From NCBI RefSeq assembly GCF_024733845.1, contig NZ_JANRHG010000002.1, forward strand, positions 1 to 64,000: a stretch of DNA of 64,000 nucleotides. The letters are read 5' to 3'. The position numbers and the translations under genes were made by a program. This DNA is from Neomoorella sulfitireducens. Its GTDB lineage: Bacteria > Bacillota > DSM-521 > Neomoorellales > Neomoorellaceae. The notes under the pieces are model-generated. The model ran no database searches. It was not told the DNA's origin and saw nothing but the letters and a program-made list of their open reading frames with translations. Position 1 is the stretch's first letter, and every line of letters starts with the position of its first letter. Below, in pieces: positions 16,319-25,503 of this stretch.

Positions 16319-17458
16319 CTACCACCCCGCAGCAACCACAATGGTCTTGTTGTAGAATAGCGGTACTCCGGCAATGCTGCTTATTTCACCAAAGGACAGC
16401 ATGCCTATCACCGGAACATTTATTTTTCTATTCCTGCCCACTGCTTCCAACTCCCGTGAGAAACTCTCTTTCATTATTAAGCGACGGGAAATGCAATCAA
16501 ATATTATGATGAGCTTCGGGTGTTCCGGAGTATCAAGTACCTCATGCGTTATTTCTGCAGCAGCTGCAACGAGATCCTCAGTTTCAGCATGCATGATGGT
16601 AGCAACTGCGTTTTGAGGGATTTCTGTTGCGAATAGAATGCTTTTGTCCTTCCCGGGCTTAAGTGCATAGCGGATGATAAAATCTCCACCCGCCGCAGGA
16701 AGCCCTAAGGGATATTTTATACTGTAATATGGAAAAGCTCGCTCGTCATTTTTATCTTTTAGGCCTATTAAAGCTGAATATCTTTCCAGCGCTGGAAGGC
16801 CGTCGATTTCATAGACCCTTCTACCCTGCGCTCTCGTCACTACCAACGGCTCTCCTACCGGTTTCCACCCGTGTCCAAGGCCCATACGAAAATTAATCCC
16901 CCTGATTATCGCTATTGCCAGGGCATCGCTACTTATGCCTGCATCAGTAAACTGATAGGCGGTTTCAAAATCCAGGCTACTCCCGCTTCCTCCCCCAACG
17001 AACTCAAATGCAGGGCCCATAACGTTATATAATCCTCTAAGCAGGCCGGAAATGTTAGGGGTAGATGTGTCAGGGAAAAGCAGCAACGTGCCGGGCGATT
17101 CGCCTGCTTTTTGAAGTAGAGCTTTGCCTGCTTCTTCGCCTTTTCTGTAAGAAGAGCGTGAAATATCTTTCTCTAAATGCGTTACAGCATCAATTCCCTC
17201 GCCACTGATAGTTAATACGCAGACCCCTCTTTCGTAAAGTTCCAGGTTGGCTATAATCCCCGGAACACACGCCCCTATCAACTTAGACGAACCGATTACT
17301 TCTTTTACAGCTGTTAGGACATTCTCAAGGTAATAATTAGTGGTGGTAAGGAGCAACGTCAATACAGGCTTGCCGGATTGTTGCACAGCCATCTCGGAAG
17401 CGACACGCCCATCTACGACTGTGTGACCGGTACTGCTGAAACCTATGCCAACTCGCAT
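16319..17458 (-). CDS. FIST-domain sensory protein
   Basis: The 379-residue protein has FIST_N and FIST_C features: MRVGIGFSSTG start, LLTTTNYYLENVLTAVKEV, FVGGGSGSSLDFETAYQF near 160, GHGWKPVGEPLVVT near 205, and a C-terminal MLSFGEISSIAGVPLFYNKT. FIST domains are thought to bind small ligands such as amino acids in signalling proteins. There is no transmembrane segment. ATG 17456-17458 is chosen because AGGAGG lies 10 bases upstream; the frame is open 26 codons further. Its stop is directly followed by HD-GYP remnants, so its original output domain may have been lost. Confidence 0.85.
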   Translation of the reverse strand: MRVGIGFSSTGHTVVDGRVASEMAVQQSGKPVLTLLLTTTNYYLENVLTAVKEVIGSSKLIGACVPGIIANLELYERGVCVLTISGEGIDAVTHLEKDISRSSYRKGEEAGKALLQKAGESPGTLLLFPDTSTPNISGLLRGLYNVMGPAFEFVGGGSGSSLDFETAYQFTDAGISSDALAIAIIRGINFRMGLGHGWKPVGEPLVVTRAQGRRVYEIDGLPALERYSALIGLKDKNDERAFPYYSIKYPLGLPAAGGDFIIRYALKPGKDKSILFATEIPQNAVATIMHAETEDLVAAAAEITHEVLDTPEHPKLIIIFDCISRRLIMKESFSRELEAVGRNRKINVPVIGMLSFGEISSIAGVPLFYNKTIVVAAGW

Positions 17459-17781
17459 GATCTCCATTCCTCCTATTTCTACCAAGAGGATAGCGATGGA
17501 GAGCCAAATGTTATTTCTTTGTGGAACTGTCACCATGAACCTCGTCCGAAAAAAATTTTATCCAGGTAGTGATAATAGTTAAATTGTCTTAGACCGTTTT
17601 GAAAAGAGTGCCGATCATCCAGATTAACTCCTAAATCGTTAACCTTTAATGTTTATTTTACCATAGGGGAACTGACACCTACAATGTGCATACAGTTCTT
17701 AACAGCCGGGCTGGGGCTGAAATGCTGTAGCTGCTAATAGCCATCAAATCAGAATTATTTGCATTACACACACTACGCTTA
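17459..17781. other. intergenic region without a recognised gene
   Basis: This roughly 320-base, AT-richer stretch lies between the FIST gene and the tRNA-Pro terminator. I see the FIST SD at its left end and no other supported gene, riboswitch or repeat. No cyclic-di-GMP riboswitch core was found despite the neighbouring HD-GYP remnant. Confidence 0.5.
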
Positions 17782-17818
17782 ACAAAATACCCGGGCTCCC
17801 GTTTTCCGGGAGCCCGGG
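17782..17818 (-). terminator. intrinsic terminator of tRNA-Pro
   Basis: The 12-bp perfect stem CCCGGGCTCCCG/CGGGAGCCCGGG (17790-17801 and 17807-17818) is followed on the minus strand by TATTTTGTT. Confidence 0.9.
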
Positions 17819-17823
17819 CTTTC

Positions 17824-17901
17824 TGGTCGGAGCGACTGGACTTGAACCAGCGGCCTCTACCACCCCAAGGTAGCGCTCTAGCCAAACTGAGCTACGCCCC
17901 G
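17824..17901 (-). tRNA. tRNA-Pro (anticodon GGG)
   Basis: The minus strand folds into a cloverleaf: acceptor CGGGGCG paired with CGCTCCG (one G-T), D-arm AGCTCAGTTTGGCTAGAGC, anticodon stem CTACC/GGTAG with loop TTGGGGT (anticodon GGG), T-arm with GGTTCAAGTCC, and an encoded CCA end (17824-17826). It has its own promoter and terminator. Confidence 0.96.
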
Positions 17902-17922
17902 TTCTTCTTCTGTGCAAGCTAA

Positions 17923-17952
17923 AGTATATCACCTGACAACAGGCATTGTCAA
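17923..17952 (-). promoter_or_regulatory. sigma-A promoter of tRNA-Pro
   Basis: TTGACA (17947-17952), an 18-bp spacer and TATACT (17923-17928) lie on the minus strand, about 22 bases before the mature tRNA 5' end. Confidence 0.85.
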
Positions 17953-18180
17953 GGGGCGTTTCCTGGTACAGCCAGGGACGTGAAAATTAGCTCATGCAGA
18001 TGCCACCTTTCCTGGTATTATATCTTTAAAATTTTGAGGATGATGAAGTAGACTTTACTGCCGCTTTCCCTGCCGGAACCATTGTCTCTACTTCCCACCA
18101 CTATATTTACCACGTTCAGGCAAGATTTTAGGCTGAAAGCATAAATTATTAATAAGTTAGTATCTCAAGGAGGTTAAAAA

Positions 18181-19323
18181 ATGGGTCAGGGAAAATTAAG
18201 AAGGGTTTTTCCCGGGGGAAATACCTGTGAGGGGTTTTATTCTTTTTACGATTATATTATCGAGCCCGATGCCACCCGGATTTTTATCGTTAAAGGTGGT
18301 CCCGGCGTGGGCAAGTCCACTTTTATGCGCAAAATTGGTGAGACTATGTTGGCTAAGGGTTATGATGTTGAGTACCATTGCTGTTCCTCCGATAATGGCT
18401 CCCTGGATGCCGTTGTTATTCCGACAATTAAAGTGGCTCTAATCGATGGCACTGCTCCCCATATTGTTGATCCTAAAAATCCGGGTGCTGTTGATGAAAT
18501 AATCCACCTGGGAGATTACTGGGATGAAAGCAAAATGCGGGCCCATAAAGATGAAATCCTTAAAGCCAACGCCCGGGTGTCGCGCTTGTTCCAGATAGCC
18601 TACAGTGCCCTCCGGGAAGCCAAGGTTATCCGCGATGAGTGGGAAAGCTATATTTGTGAATGTATGATAGAAAGCCAGGTTAATAAGGCAGTAGCCAATT
18701 TAATTAATGCCATTTTTAACGGCGTCGCGCCACGTTATGACCGGCCCGCCAAGATCCGCCACCTCTTTGCAACTGCCATTACCCCTGACGGTATCATTAC
18801 CGGCCATGTAGAATCCCTGCTCCAGGATGTGCAGCAGCTATATACTATCTCTGGTGAACCCGGATCAGGCGTGCCCCAGGTACTGGCCCGTATCGCCGAC
18901 CTTGCCCGCGAAAAAGGACTTTATACCGAAATTTATCATTGTCCCTTCAATCCCCGGAATATCGACCTGGTAATAATACCGGAAATAAAAGTCGCGGCCA
19001 TGAACGTCCAGCCGCCCCACACCTATGATCCCTCTTCTTTACCTGACCTTACGGCCATGAGACTTAACCTGTCGGCTTATATCGACAGGGGTAAGCTTAC
19101 GTCTTACACCCACGAAATCAACAGCGCTGCTTACCGCTATCAAGCCTGCCTGGACCGGGCTGTAGCTTACATCCGCCAGGCCAAACTAACCCATGATTAT
19201 ATAGAAACCTTCTATATACCGGCCATGAATTTTGAAGCTATTAACGCCAAACGCCAGGAGGTCCTGCAGCGGATTTTAGCCTATGCCGCCGAATTTTCCG
19301 GCTCCAGGGCCCTGGCCGGCTAG
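18181..19323 (+). CDS. tandem-repeat P-loop ATPase (PRK06851-like)
   Basis: The 380-residue protein has two homologous halves. The first carries an intact Walker A, GGPGVGKST (39-47), followed by YHCCSSDNGSLDAVVIP. The second carries a weakened loop, SGEPGSGVPQ (224-233), followed by YHCPFNPRNIDLVIIP. This matches the two-repeat PRK06851 ATPases of Firmicutes, whose function is unknown. The second loop lacks the GK(S/T) Lys, so only the first half should bind ATP normally. ATG 18181 has AAGGAGG upstream. It is followed by a DUF1614 membrane protein gene with a separate, possibly regulated promoter region. Confidence 0.87.
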   Translation: MGQGKLRRVFPGGNTCEGFYSFYDYIIEPDATRIFIVKGGPGVGKSTFMRKIGETMLAKGYDVEYHCCSSDNGSLDAVVIPTIKVALIDGTAPHIVDPKNPGAVDEIIHLGDYWDESKMRAHKDEILKANARVSRLFQIAYSALREAKVIRDEWESYICECMIESQVNKAVANLINAIFNGVAPRYDRPAKIRHLFATAITPDGIITGHVESLLQDVQQLYTISGEPGSGVPQVLARIADLAREKGLYTEIYHCPFNPRNIDLVIIPEIKVAAMNVQPPHTYDPSSLPDLTAMRLNLSAYIDRGKLTSYTHEINSAAYRYQACLDRAVAYIRQAKLTHDYIETFYIPAMNFEAINAKRQEVLQRILAYAAEFSGSRALAG

Positions 19324-19374
19324 AATCATTTCGGTAAATTATTATTTCATACTTTATAGATTCGTTAAGGGTTT

Positions 19375-19395
19375 TATGGTAGAATGTTTACCATA
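19375..19395. promoter_or_regulatory. perfect TATGGTA/TACCATA palindrome upstream of DUF1614 gene
   Basis: TATGGTA (19375-19381) and TACCATA (19389-19395) form a perfect 7-bp inverted repeat with a 7-bp centre. It overlaps a plausible extended -10 (TGGTAGAAT) about 60 bases before the DUF1614 start. It looks like an operator; the cognate regulator is unknown. Confidence 0.45.
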
Positions 19396-19455
19396 GCATA
19401 TATAGAAAGGCCTGATTAATCTATATACAACTAATATCCTCTGGGGTGAAATAAA

Positions 19456-20094
19456 TTGTTGTGGTCACTGCTATTTCTTATTTTATTTATCCCCATGCTG
19501 CTGGCTTCCCTTTTCCTCAATTTAGCCGTTTTTTCCTTTGCCCGGCTGGGACTGACACCAGCAGGGGCTTTTACTTTGCTTGCAGCCTCAATTATCGGCG
19601 GGCTCATTAATATCCCCATTTCCCGCCGACGCCTTTATATTGAACAACCCCAGTTCGGTCGCTTCCCCTTCTTCTTCTATTACCCGCCCCAGGTGAGCTA
19701 CCAGCTCCTGTGCGTTAACGTCGGCGGGGCGGTGATCCCCGTCCTCTTTTCCCTCTACCTCCTGGCTACCCGCGCACCATTAATGCCGGCCCTGCAGGCT
19801 ACGCTTATTGTTACCATTGTGGCCAAGATCCTGGCCCGGGTAGTACCGGGAGTGGGTATTTCCATACCTACCTTTATCCCGCCCATTGTCGCCGCCCTGG
19901 CCGCCATTATCGTTTCTCCCCATAATGCCGCCCCGGTGGCCTACATTGCTGGCGCTCTGGGCACCCTCCTGGGAGCCGACATTTTAAACCTCGGCGCCAT
20001 CCGAAGCTTGCGCTCCCAGGTGGTCAGCATCGGCGGCGCCGGCGTCTTTGACGGCATTTTCCTGGTAGCCCTGGCCGCATCTTTATTAAGTTAA
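19456..20094 (+). CDS. DUF1614 membrane protein
   Basis: The 212-residue protein has about six hydrophobic helices and the DUF1614 blocks IIGGLINIPIS, LCVNVGGAVIPVLFSLYLL, GALGTLLGADILNLG and SIGGAGVFDGIFLVALAA. The function of the family is unknown. The start is TTG 19456, seven bases after GGGGTG. A paralogue with the same blocks occurs at 38847-39602 next to spoIIP, which hints at an envelope or sporulation role for the family; that is inference. It converges with glnA. Confidence 0.85.
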   Translation: MLWSLLFLILFIPMLLASLFLNLAVFSFARLGLTPAGAFTLLAASIIGGLINIPISRRRLYIEQPQFGRFPFFFYYPPQVSYQLLCVNVGGAVIPVLFSLYLLATRAPLMPALQATLIVTIVAKILARVVPGVGISIPTFIPPIVAALAAIIVSPHNAAPVAYIAGALGTLLGADILNLGAIRSLRSQVVSIGGAGVFDGIFLVALAASLLS

Positions 20095-20123
20095 AGTATT
20101 GAGTTAAAGCTGCCTGTAGGGGA

Positions 20124-20157
20124 TAAAAAACCCTGCCCTTACTGGCAGCAGGGCAGG
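20124..20157 (-). terminator. intrinsic terminator of glnA
   Basis: The minus-strand stem CCTGCCC/GGGCAGG (20151-20157 with 20132-20138) is followed by GTTTTTTATCC. Confidence 0.9.
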
Positions 20158-20171
20158 ATGAAGAACTTTGC

Positions 20172-21593
20172 TTAAATATCGTAGTACAGGACAAACTCAT
20201 AGGGATGGGGCCGGAGTTTAATCTGGCTAATTTCCTTTTTCGTTTTGTATTCAATCCAGCTATTGATGAGGTCCTCGTCAAAGACGCCACCCTGGAGTAA
20301 AAACTCGTGGTCTTTTTGCAGGGCGGCAATTGCTTCTTCCAGGGAGCCGGGCAGGGAGCTTATCTTGGCTGCTTCTTCCGGCGGTAAATCGTAGATGTCT
20401 TTATCCAGGGGATCACCCGGATGAATTTTGTTTTTAATCCCATCGATACCGGCCATTAAAAGGGCGGCAAAGGCAAGGTAGGGGTTGCAGGAAGGATCTG
20501 GCGGCCGGTATTCGATTCTCTTGGAGTTCGGGCTGTTGGAATACATGGGAATACGGATGGCCGCGCTGCGGTTGCGCTGGGAGTAAACCAGGTTCACCGG
20601 GGCTTCAAAGCCGGGCACCAGCCGCTTGAAAGAATTGGTGGTGGGGCTGCAGAAGGCCGCCAGGGCCGGGGCGTGCTTTAACAGCCCGCCGATATAATAA
20701 AGGGCAAGTTCGCTTAAGCCGGCGTAGCCACCGGCATCAAAGAATAATGGCTGGCCGTCCTTCCACAGGCTCTGGTGAACGTGCATCCCCGAGCCGTTAT
20801 CCTGGAATACCGGCTTGGGCATAAAGGTAGCCGTTTTATTATGCTTGATGGCTACGTTTTTCACAACATATTTAAACATCATTAGCTGGTCGGCCATCCG
20901 GGTGAGGGGAGCGTACTTCATATCAATCTCACCCTGGCCGGCCGTGGCCACCTCATGGTGATGGGCTTCCACGGCGATGCCCATCTCTTTGAGCAGTAAC
21001 ACCATTTCTGTACGCAGGTTTTGCAGGGTATCAGTAGGGGGAACAGGGAAATACCCTTCCTTATAGCGCGGCCGGTAGCCAAGGTTGGGATGGCCGTTCA
21101 TTTCCGCTCCCGAATTCCAGAACCCTTCTATGGAGTCAATGAAGTAGTAGCCGGCATACTGGCTGTGATCAAAACGAACGTGATCGAGGATGAAAAACTC
21201 GGCCTCCGGGCCCCAGAAACTGGTATCGGCAATACCCGTTTCTTTGAGGTAGGCCTCCGCATTCTGGGCTATAAAGCGGGGATCGCGATTGTAGTTTTTA
21301 CCGGTAACCGGATCATAGACATTACAGATCAGGCTCAATGTCGGGATTTCGCAAAAGGGATCGATAAAGGCTGTTCCCGGATCGGGAATGAGGATCATGT
21401 CGCTCTCATTGATGGTTTTAAAGCCGCGGATACTGGAACCGTCAAAACCTACGCCGCTGGTAAAAACCTCTTCCCCAAACACTTCTATGGGGACCGTGAA
21501 ATGCTGCCATGTGCCGGGCAGGTCGATAAATTTCAGGTCAACCATCTGGACATTGTTTTCCCTGGCCATGGCGAGGACTTCTTTTGCCGTCAT
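20172..21593 (-). CDS. glnA: type I glutamine synthetase
   Basis: The 473-residue enzyme makes glutamine from glutamate, ammonia and ATP. Motifs are [11 protein letters not shown] near 48-58, [10 protein letters not shown] near 129, [12 protein letters not shown] near 218, the ATP site near [12 protein letters not shown] (265), and NRSAAIRIP near 343. The length and the segment [14 protein letters not shown], which contains the tyrosine adenylylated in proteobacterial GSI-beta enzymes, point to the beta subtype rather than the Bacillus GSI-alpha. ATG 21593 has only a distant GGGG site. A short ATG frame overlaps the start as ATGA. A TATAAT at 21623-21628 lacks a good -35. Confidence 0.95.
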   Translation of the reverse strand: MTAKEVLAMARENNVQMVDLKFIDLPGTWQHFTVPIEVFGEEVFTSGVGFDGSSIRGFKTINESDMILIPDPGTAFIDPFCEIPTLSLICNVYDPVTGKNYNRDPRFIAQNAEAYLKETGIADTSFWGPEAEFFILDHVRFDHSQYAGYYFIDSIEGFWNSGAEMNGHPNLGYRPRYKEGYFPVPPTDTLQNLRTEMVLLLKEMGIAVEAHHHEVATAGQGEIDMKYAPLTRMADQLMMFKYVVKNVAIKHNKTATFMPKPVFQDNGSGMHVHQSLWKDGQPLFFDAGGYAGLSELALYYIGGLLKHAPALAAFCSPTTNSFKRLVPGFEAPVNLVYSQRNRSAAIRIPMYSNSPNSKRIEYRPPDPSCNPYLAFAALLMAGIDGIKNKIHPGDPLDKDIYDLPPEEAAKISSLPGSLEEAIAALQKDHEFLLQGGVFDEDLINSWIEYKTKKEISQIKLRPHPYEFVLYYDI

Positions 21594-21691
21594 ACTCTTG
21601 GAGAAACCCCTTTCATTATTAAATTATAGTCTTGGTCTACCATTTTCGTCCTCTTAGGAACAAGCTATTCCTTACACCTCCCTCTGTTCTA

Positions 21692-21740
21692 GGAAAAAAG
21701 AAAGACGCCCCATCGGGGTTTTTACCCCTGGAGCGTCTTT
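21692..21740 (-). terminator. intrinsic terminator of the metY-lysC operon
   Basis: On the minus strand AAAGACGC pairs with GCGTCTTT (21733-21740 with 21701-21708), with an inner GGGGT/ACCCC hairpin, and is followed by CTTTTTTCC. It closes the long amino-acid operon after the LysM gene. Confidence 0.88.
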
Positions 21741-21850
21741 GCTCACTCTGGCATCCATCGCCGTTTGATTAAATAATTTTAAGGACACCCTTGCCCTTTG
21801 CTATTAATATATACCACAATTAAATTTTTTGCAAGCACAAATTCAGCAAT

Positions 21851-22189
21851 TTACCCTGGCAGGCAGATATTCTGGCCGACCTGGAGATTATAGGGATCTA
21901 CATGGGGATTTAGTTCTAGCAACTTTTCTACCGTCGTCCCGGTGGCCCGGGCAATGCTGTACAGGGTGTCACCGGGAGATACCTGCCAGTAAACGCCTGA
22001 GGTACAGGGCTGTTCCGGTGGAAGGCAAAGCAGGTGACCAATTTGTAAATTATAAGGATCAATTCCGGGATTCAGGCGTTCAAGTTCGGCAACCGTAGTA
22101 CCAATCCGTAAAGCTATAAGGTAAAGGGTATCCCCTGGCTCCACTCGCCAGTAACGACCGGAGGGGCATGGTATTTGTAACAGGCCCAC
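21851..22189 (-). CDS. two-LysM small protein
   Basis: The 112-residue protein consists almost only of two LysM domains (about 12-56 and 67-111), each with YWRVEPGDTLYLIA or YWQVSPGDTLYSIA and an NPxxDPYNLQxG end. It has no signal peptide, membrane helix or catalytic domain, so it would bind peptidoglycan or a spore cortex. The start is GTG 22187-22189 with AAGGAG 7 bases upstream. It lies 64 bases after lysC at the end of the metY-metX-hom-thrC-thrB-lysC series and before its terminator, so it may be co-transcribed with biosynthetic genes. Confidence 0.88.
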   Translation of the reverse strand: MGLLQIPCPSGRYWRVEPGDTLYLIALRIGTTVAELERLNPGIDPYNLQIGHLLCLPPEQPCTSGVYWQVSPGDTLYSIARATGTTVEKLLELNPHVDPYNLQVGQNICLPG

Positions 22190-22253
22190 ACATAATCACT
22201 CCTTGCAGGTTTTTCTGCATTTTATGCGTGGGCGCTGAAAAATGAAACCCGGG

Positions 22254-23471
22254 TTATTCTTTATCCAGACCAAAGCGGGTGTGAAGGGCCTGCATAGCTC
22301 TGGTCAGGTGCTCTTCATCAATGATACAGGAAACCTTGATTTCGGAGGTACTGATCATGTGAATATTGATCCCTTCTTCTGCCAGGCAGGCAAACATATC
22401 GGCGGCCACGCCGGGGTTGGTAATCATACCGGCACCGACAATGGACACCTTGGCCACTTTATCATTAAAAGTTACCTTACTGGCACCGATCTCAGCACGT
22501 ACCCTCTCCGTAACCTCTACTGCCTTGCGGAGATCATTGCGGCCCACAGTGAAGGCAATATCATTTATGCCATCCCGCATGGCACTCTGGACGATCATAT
22601 CGACATTAATGCTTTCTTTGGCCAGGGCAACGAATAAGGCTTTAGCAATCCCCGGCCGGTCGGGAACATCGTGCAGGGCTATCCGTGCTACGTTACGATC
22701 GCCGGCTACACCGCTGACCACCATTTTCTTTTCCATTTCGTTCACCTCTTTCACCAGAGTTCCTTCATTATAGTTAAAGCTGGAGCGTACCTCTAAAACT
22801 ACGTGGTTTAATTTGCCAAATTCCACGGAGCGTGGCTGCAGCACCTGGGCTCCGAGGCTGGCCAGTTCCAGCATTTCGTCGTAGGAGATAACCGGGAGTT
22901 TCCTGGCTGCCGGCACTATCCGGGGATCTGCCGTATAGACACCGTCCACATCGGTATAAATCTGGCAAACGTCAGCCTTCAGGGCAGCAGCGACAGCCAC
23001 TGCCGTCGTATCCGAACCACCTCGACCCAGGGTCGTTATTTCATTATCTTCGGTTCTGCCCTGGAAACCGGCGACAATGACGATTTTGCCCTGCTCCAAT
23101 TCCAGCCGCAAGCGGTCACAGCTAACCTCCAGGATCCGGGCTTTAGTGTGGACTTTATCGGTTAAAATGCCCACCTGGGGCCCTGTCAGGGAAATTACCG
23201 GTTCCCCGAGTTCATGGATGGCCATAGCTAGCAGGGCTATAGAGGTCTGCTCCCCTGTGGCCAAAAGCATGTCCATTTCCCGGGCCGGTGGATTGGTGCT
23301 GATCTCGTGAGCCATGGCAATTAAATCATCGGTCATATCTCCGGGAGCCGAAACGATAACTACCACATCATTCCCTGCCCTACGAGTATCTACCACCCTG
23401 CGAGCAACATTTTTGACCCGTTCAGGCCCATTAACGGAAGTCCCGCCGTATTTTTGGACTATAAGTGCCAT
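22254..23471 (-). CDS. lysC: aspartate kinase
   Basis: The 405-residue enzyme phosphorylates aspartate, the first step to lysine, threonine and methionine. Residues 1-250 hold the kinase domain ([40 protein letters not shown] split at the active site, [15 protein letters not shown]). Residues about 265-400 hold two ACT domains ([14 protein letters not shown] and [16 protein letters not shown]) for amino-acid feedback. The length fits a class with alpha and beta subunits from one gene. It is 11 bases after thrB. The feedback effector cannot be read off. Confidence 0.96.
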   Translation of the reverse strand: MALIVQKYGGTSVNGPERVKNVARRVVDTRRAGNDVVVIVSAPGDMTDDLIAMAHEISTNPPAREMDMLLATGEQTSIALLAMAIHELGEPVISLTGPQVGILTDKVHTKARILEVSCDRLRLELEQGKIVIVAGFQGRTEDNEITTLGRGGSDTTAVAVAAALKADVCQIYTDVDGVYTADPRIVPAARKLPVISYDEMLELASLGAQVLQPRSVEFGKLNHVVLEVRSSFNYNEGTLVKEVNEMEKKMVVSGVAGDRNVARIALHDVPDRPGIAKALFVALAKESINVDMIVQSAMRDGINDIAFTVGRNDLRKAVEVTERVRAEIGASKVTFNDKVAKVSIVGAGMITNPGVAADMFACLAEEGINIHMISTSEIKVSCIIDEEHLTRAMQALHTRFGLDKE

Positions 23472-23482
23472 AAAAAACCTCC

Positions 23483-24394
23483 TTAAAGGGAGTTAGAGGT
23501 ATTAAGTATAACACTGGCCCCCTGGTAACATGGAGCCAGTTCTTTTATTGTGCATGCTACGCCGTGATGGGCAAAAGCTGCCGCCATAGCCTCGCCTACT
23601 GCAGGGTTCCGGCCGTGGCAAAAGGCAATTACCGAAGGCCCGGAACCGCTCAAAACTACAGCCAGCGCTCCTGCCTCCCTGGCAGCGTTAAAAACCTCCC
23701 CCATCCCCGGCACCAGGGGCAGGCGATAGGGCTGGTGCAGTTTATCTTCCATCATCTTACCCATTAGCTCTAAATCCCCTGCCTGGACAGCGGCCAGAAG
23801 GAGGCCCACCCGGCTGAGGTTAAAAACAGCATCACTAAGGGCCACCCTGGTGGGCAGGACACCGCGGGATACCCGTGTCGACAGGGTAAACTGGGGAATG
23901 GCTACCACCGTCATTAAACCGGCAGGCGGTTCCAGGCGCCGGTAGTAGACCCGGTCCCCATCCCTGGCGGCTACTACCAGGCCGCCTAAGATGGCCGGGG
24001 CTACATTATCAGGATGTCCCTCCAGATATGTGGCCAGATTTACCAGTTCTTCCTGGCTTAATGGTGCCTCGAGAAGGGCATTGGCTCCTACCAGCCCTCC
24101 TACCAGTGCCGCTGCACTGGAGCCCAGGCCCCGGGCTACCGGGATGCGGTTGTGCATTTCTATTTTCAATTTAACCTCCGGACGACCGGCCCGGTTCAAT
24201 ACGGCCATAGCCGCCCGGTAAGCTATATTTTCCGGCCCCCGGGGTATAGTCGCCTCACCTTCACCGGTTACGGTAATCTCCAGGTCCGGGGATAGTTCAA
24301 CTAGCAGTTCATCGTAAAGTTCCAGGGCCATACCCAGGGTATCAAATCCCGGTCCCAGGTTGGCCGTCGTAGCCGGGACCTTTACCAGTGGCAT
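23483..24394 (-). CDS. thrB: homoserine kinase
   Basis: The 303-residue GHMP kinase phosphorylates homoserine for threonine synthesis. The N-terminal [20 protein letters not shown] and the ATP loop [16 protein letters not shown] (near 87-102) are diagnostic, and the third GHMP motif [12 protein letters not shown] is near 256. Length is normal. It lies between thrC (62 bases) and lysC (11 bases) in the same orientation. Confidence 0.96.
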   Translation of the reverse strand: MPLVKVPATTANLGPGFDTLGMALELYDELLVELSPDLEITVTGEGEATIPRGPENIAYRAAMAVLNRAGRPEVKLKIEMHNRIPVARGLGSSAAALVGGLVGANALLEAPLSQEELVNLATYLEGHPDNVAPAILGGLVVAARDGDRVYYRRLEPPAGLMTVVAIPQFTLSTRVSRGVLPTRVALSDAVFNLSRVGLLLAAVQAGDLELMGKMMEDKLHQPYRLPLVPGMGEVFNAAREAGALAVVLSGSGPSVIAFCHGRNPAVGEAMAAAFAHHGVACTIKELAPCYQGASVILNTSNSL

Positions 24395-24456
24395 AAATAT
24401 CCTACCCTATTTTTTATATATTTTTTTCTCATGTTGGTTTCTGTTAGTCCAGGCAG

Positions 24457-25503
24457 CTAAAGGACTATTTCCAGGACCCGGTCCTCCTCGGGAGGCAGGG
24501 ATATAGGTTCAGCCACTTGCTTAATGGCAATATTGGGGTCCTTCAATCCATGACCAGTAAGGACACATACAACCTGATCTCCTGGATGGAAATAACCCTT
24601 ATTAACATACTTGATCACCCCGGCCAGGGAAGCAGCCGAAGCCGGTTCGGCAAATATGCCTTCAGCTGTAGCCAGGAGGCGCTGGGCTGCCAGGATCTCT
24701 TCATCACTGACACAATCGATAAAACCGCCCGATTCCTTCGCCGCCCGGACGGCCGGCTGCCAGCTGGCTGGATTACCAATGCGGATGGCCGTGGCCACCG
24801 TTTCTGGATTGGGTATCACTTCACCCCGCACAATAGGGGCCGCGCCTTCAGCCTGGAAGCCAATCATCTTCGGCAAGAGATGGCTCCGGCCGGCCTGGTA
24901 ATATTCATTAAAGCCCTTCCAGTAGGCAGTAATATTCCCGGCGTTACCTACAGGAATGGCCAGGAAATCAGGTGCTTCGCCAAGCCAGTCGCAAACTTCA
25001 AAGGCAGCCGTTTTCTGACCCTCAATACGAAAAGGATTAACGGAGTTAACCAGGGTAATGGGATACTTGGCCGTAATCCGGCGTACAAGGTCCAGGGCGT
25101 CATCAAAATTACCCTGGATGGCAATTACCCTGGCGCCGTAAAAAAGGGCCTGTGCCAGCTTTCCCAGGGCGATATTGCCTTCCGGGATAAGTACACTGCA
25201 CTTTAAACCACAACGGGCAGCATAGGCAGCCGCTGATGCTGACGTATTCCCTGTCGAGGCACACATTATGGCCTTTGATCCAGCCTCCATGGCTTTAGCC
25301 ACAGCCATGACCATGCCCCGGTCCTTGAAAGAACCGGTGGGGTTAAGCCCTTCATATTTAAAGTAAAGTTTTATACCAAGCTCGCGGGAAAGATTCCCGG
25401 CGGCTATCAGGGGGGTGTTACCCTCCTGTAAAGTAATCAAGGGAGTTGTCTCCGTCACCGGCAGGAACTCCCGGTAAGCCCGAATAACCCCCGGCCAGCT
25501 CAA
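24457..25503 (-). CDS. thrC: threonine synthase
   Basis: The 348-residue PLP enzyme converts O-phosphohomoserine to threonine. The PLP lysine is in [17 protein letters not shown] (near 53-69). [18 protein letters not shown] binds the substrate and cofactor phosphate, and [12 protein letters not shown] and LTGHGLKDP complete the family pattern. The start is TTG 25501-25503, overlapping the hom stop codon and preceded by GGAGGAGAAAGG, so translation is coupled. The short form matches Bacillus-type enzymes. Confidence 0.96.
   Translation of the reverse strand: MSWPGVIRAYREFLPVTETTPLITLQEGNTPLIAAGNLSRELGIKLYFKYEGLNPTGSFKDRGMVMAVAKAMEAGSKAIMCASTGNTSASAAAYAARCGLKCSVLIPEGNIALGKLAQALFYGARVIAIQGNFDDALDLVRRITAKYPITLVNSVNPFRIEGQKTAAFEVCDWLGEAPDFLAIPVGNAGNITAYWKGFNEYYQAGRSHLLPKMIGFQAEGAAPIVRGEVIPNPETVATAIRIGNPASWQPAVRAAKESGGFIDCVSDEEILAAQRLLATAEGIFAEPASAASLAGVIKYVNKGYFHPGDQVVCVLTGHGLKDPNIAIKQVAEPISLPPEEDRVLEIVL

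Noticed and set aside
16319-18180. Cyclic-di-GMP riboswitch near the HD-GYP remnant
   Set aside because: No GEMM-type core was found on either strand.
21021-21629. 202-codon open frame antisense to glnA
   Set aside because: GC-rich antisense frame with no supported start.
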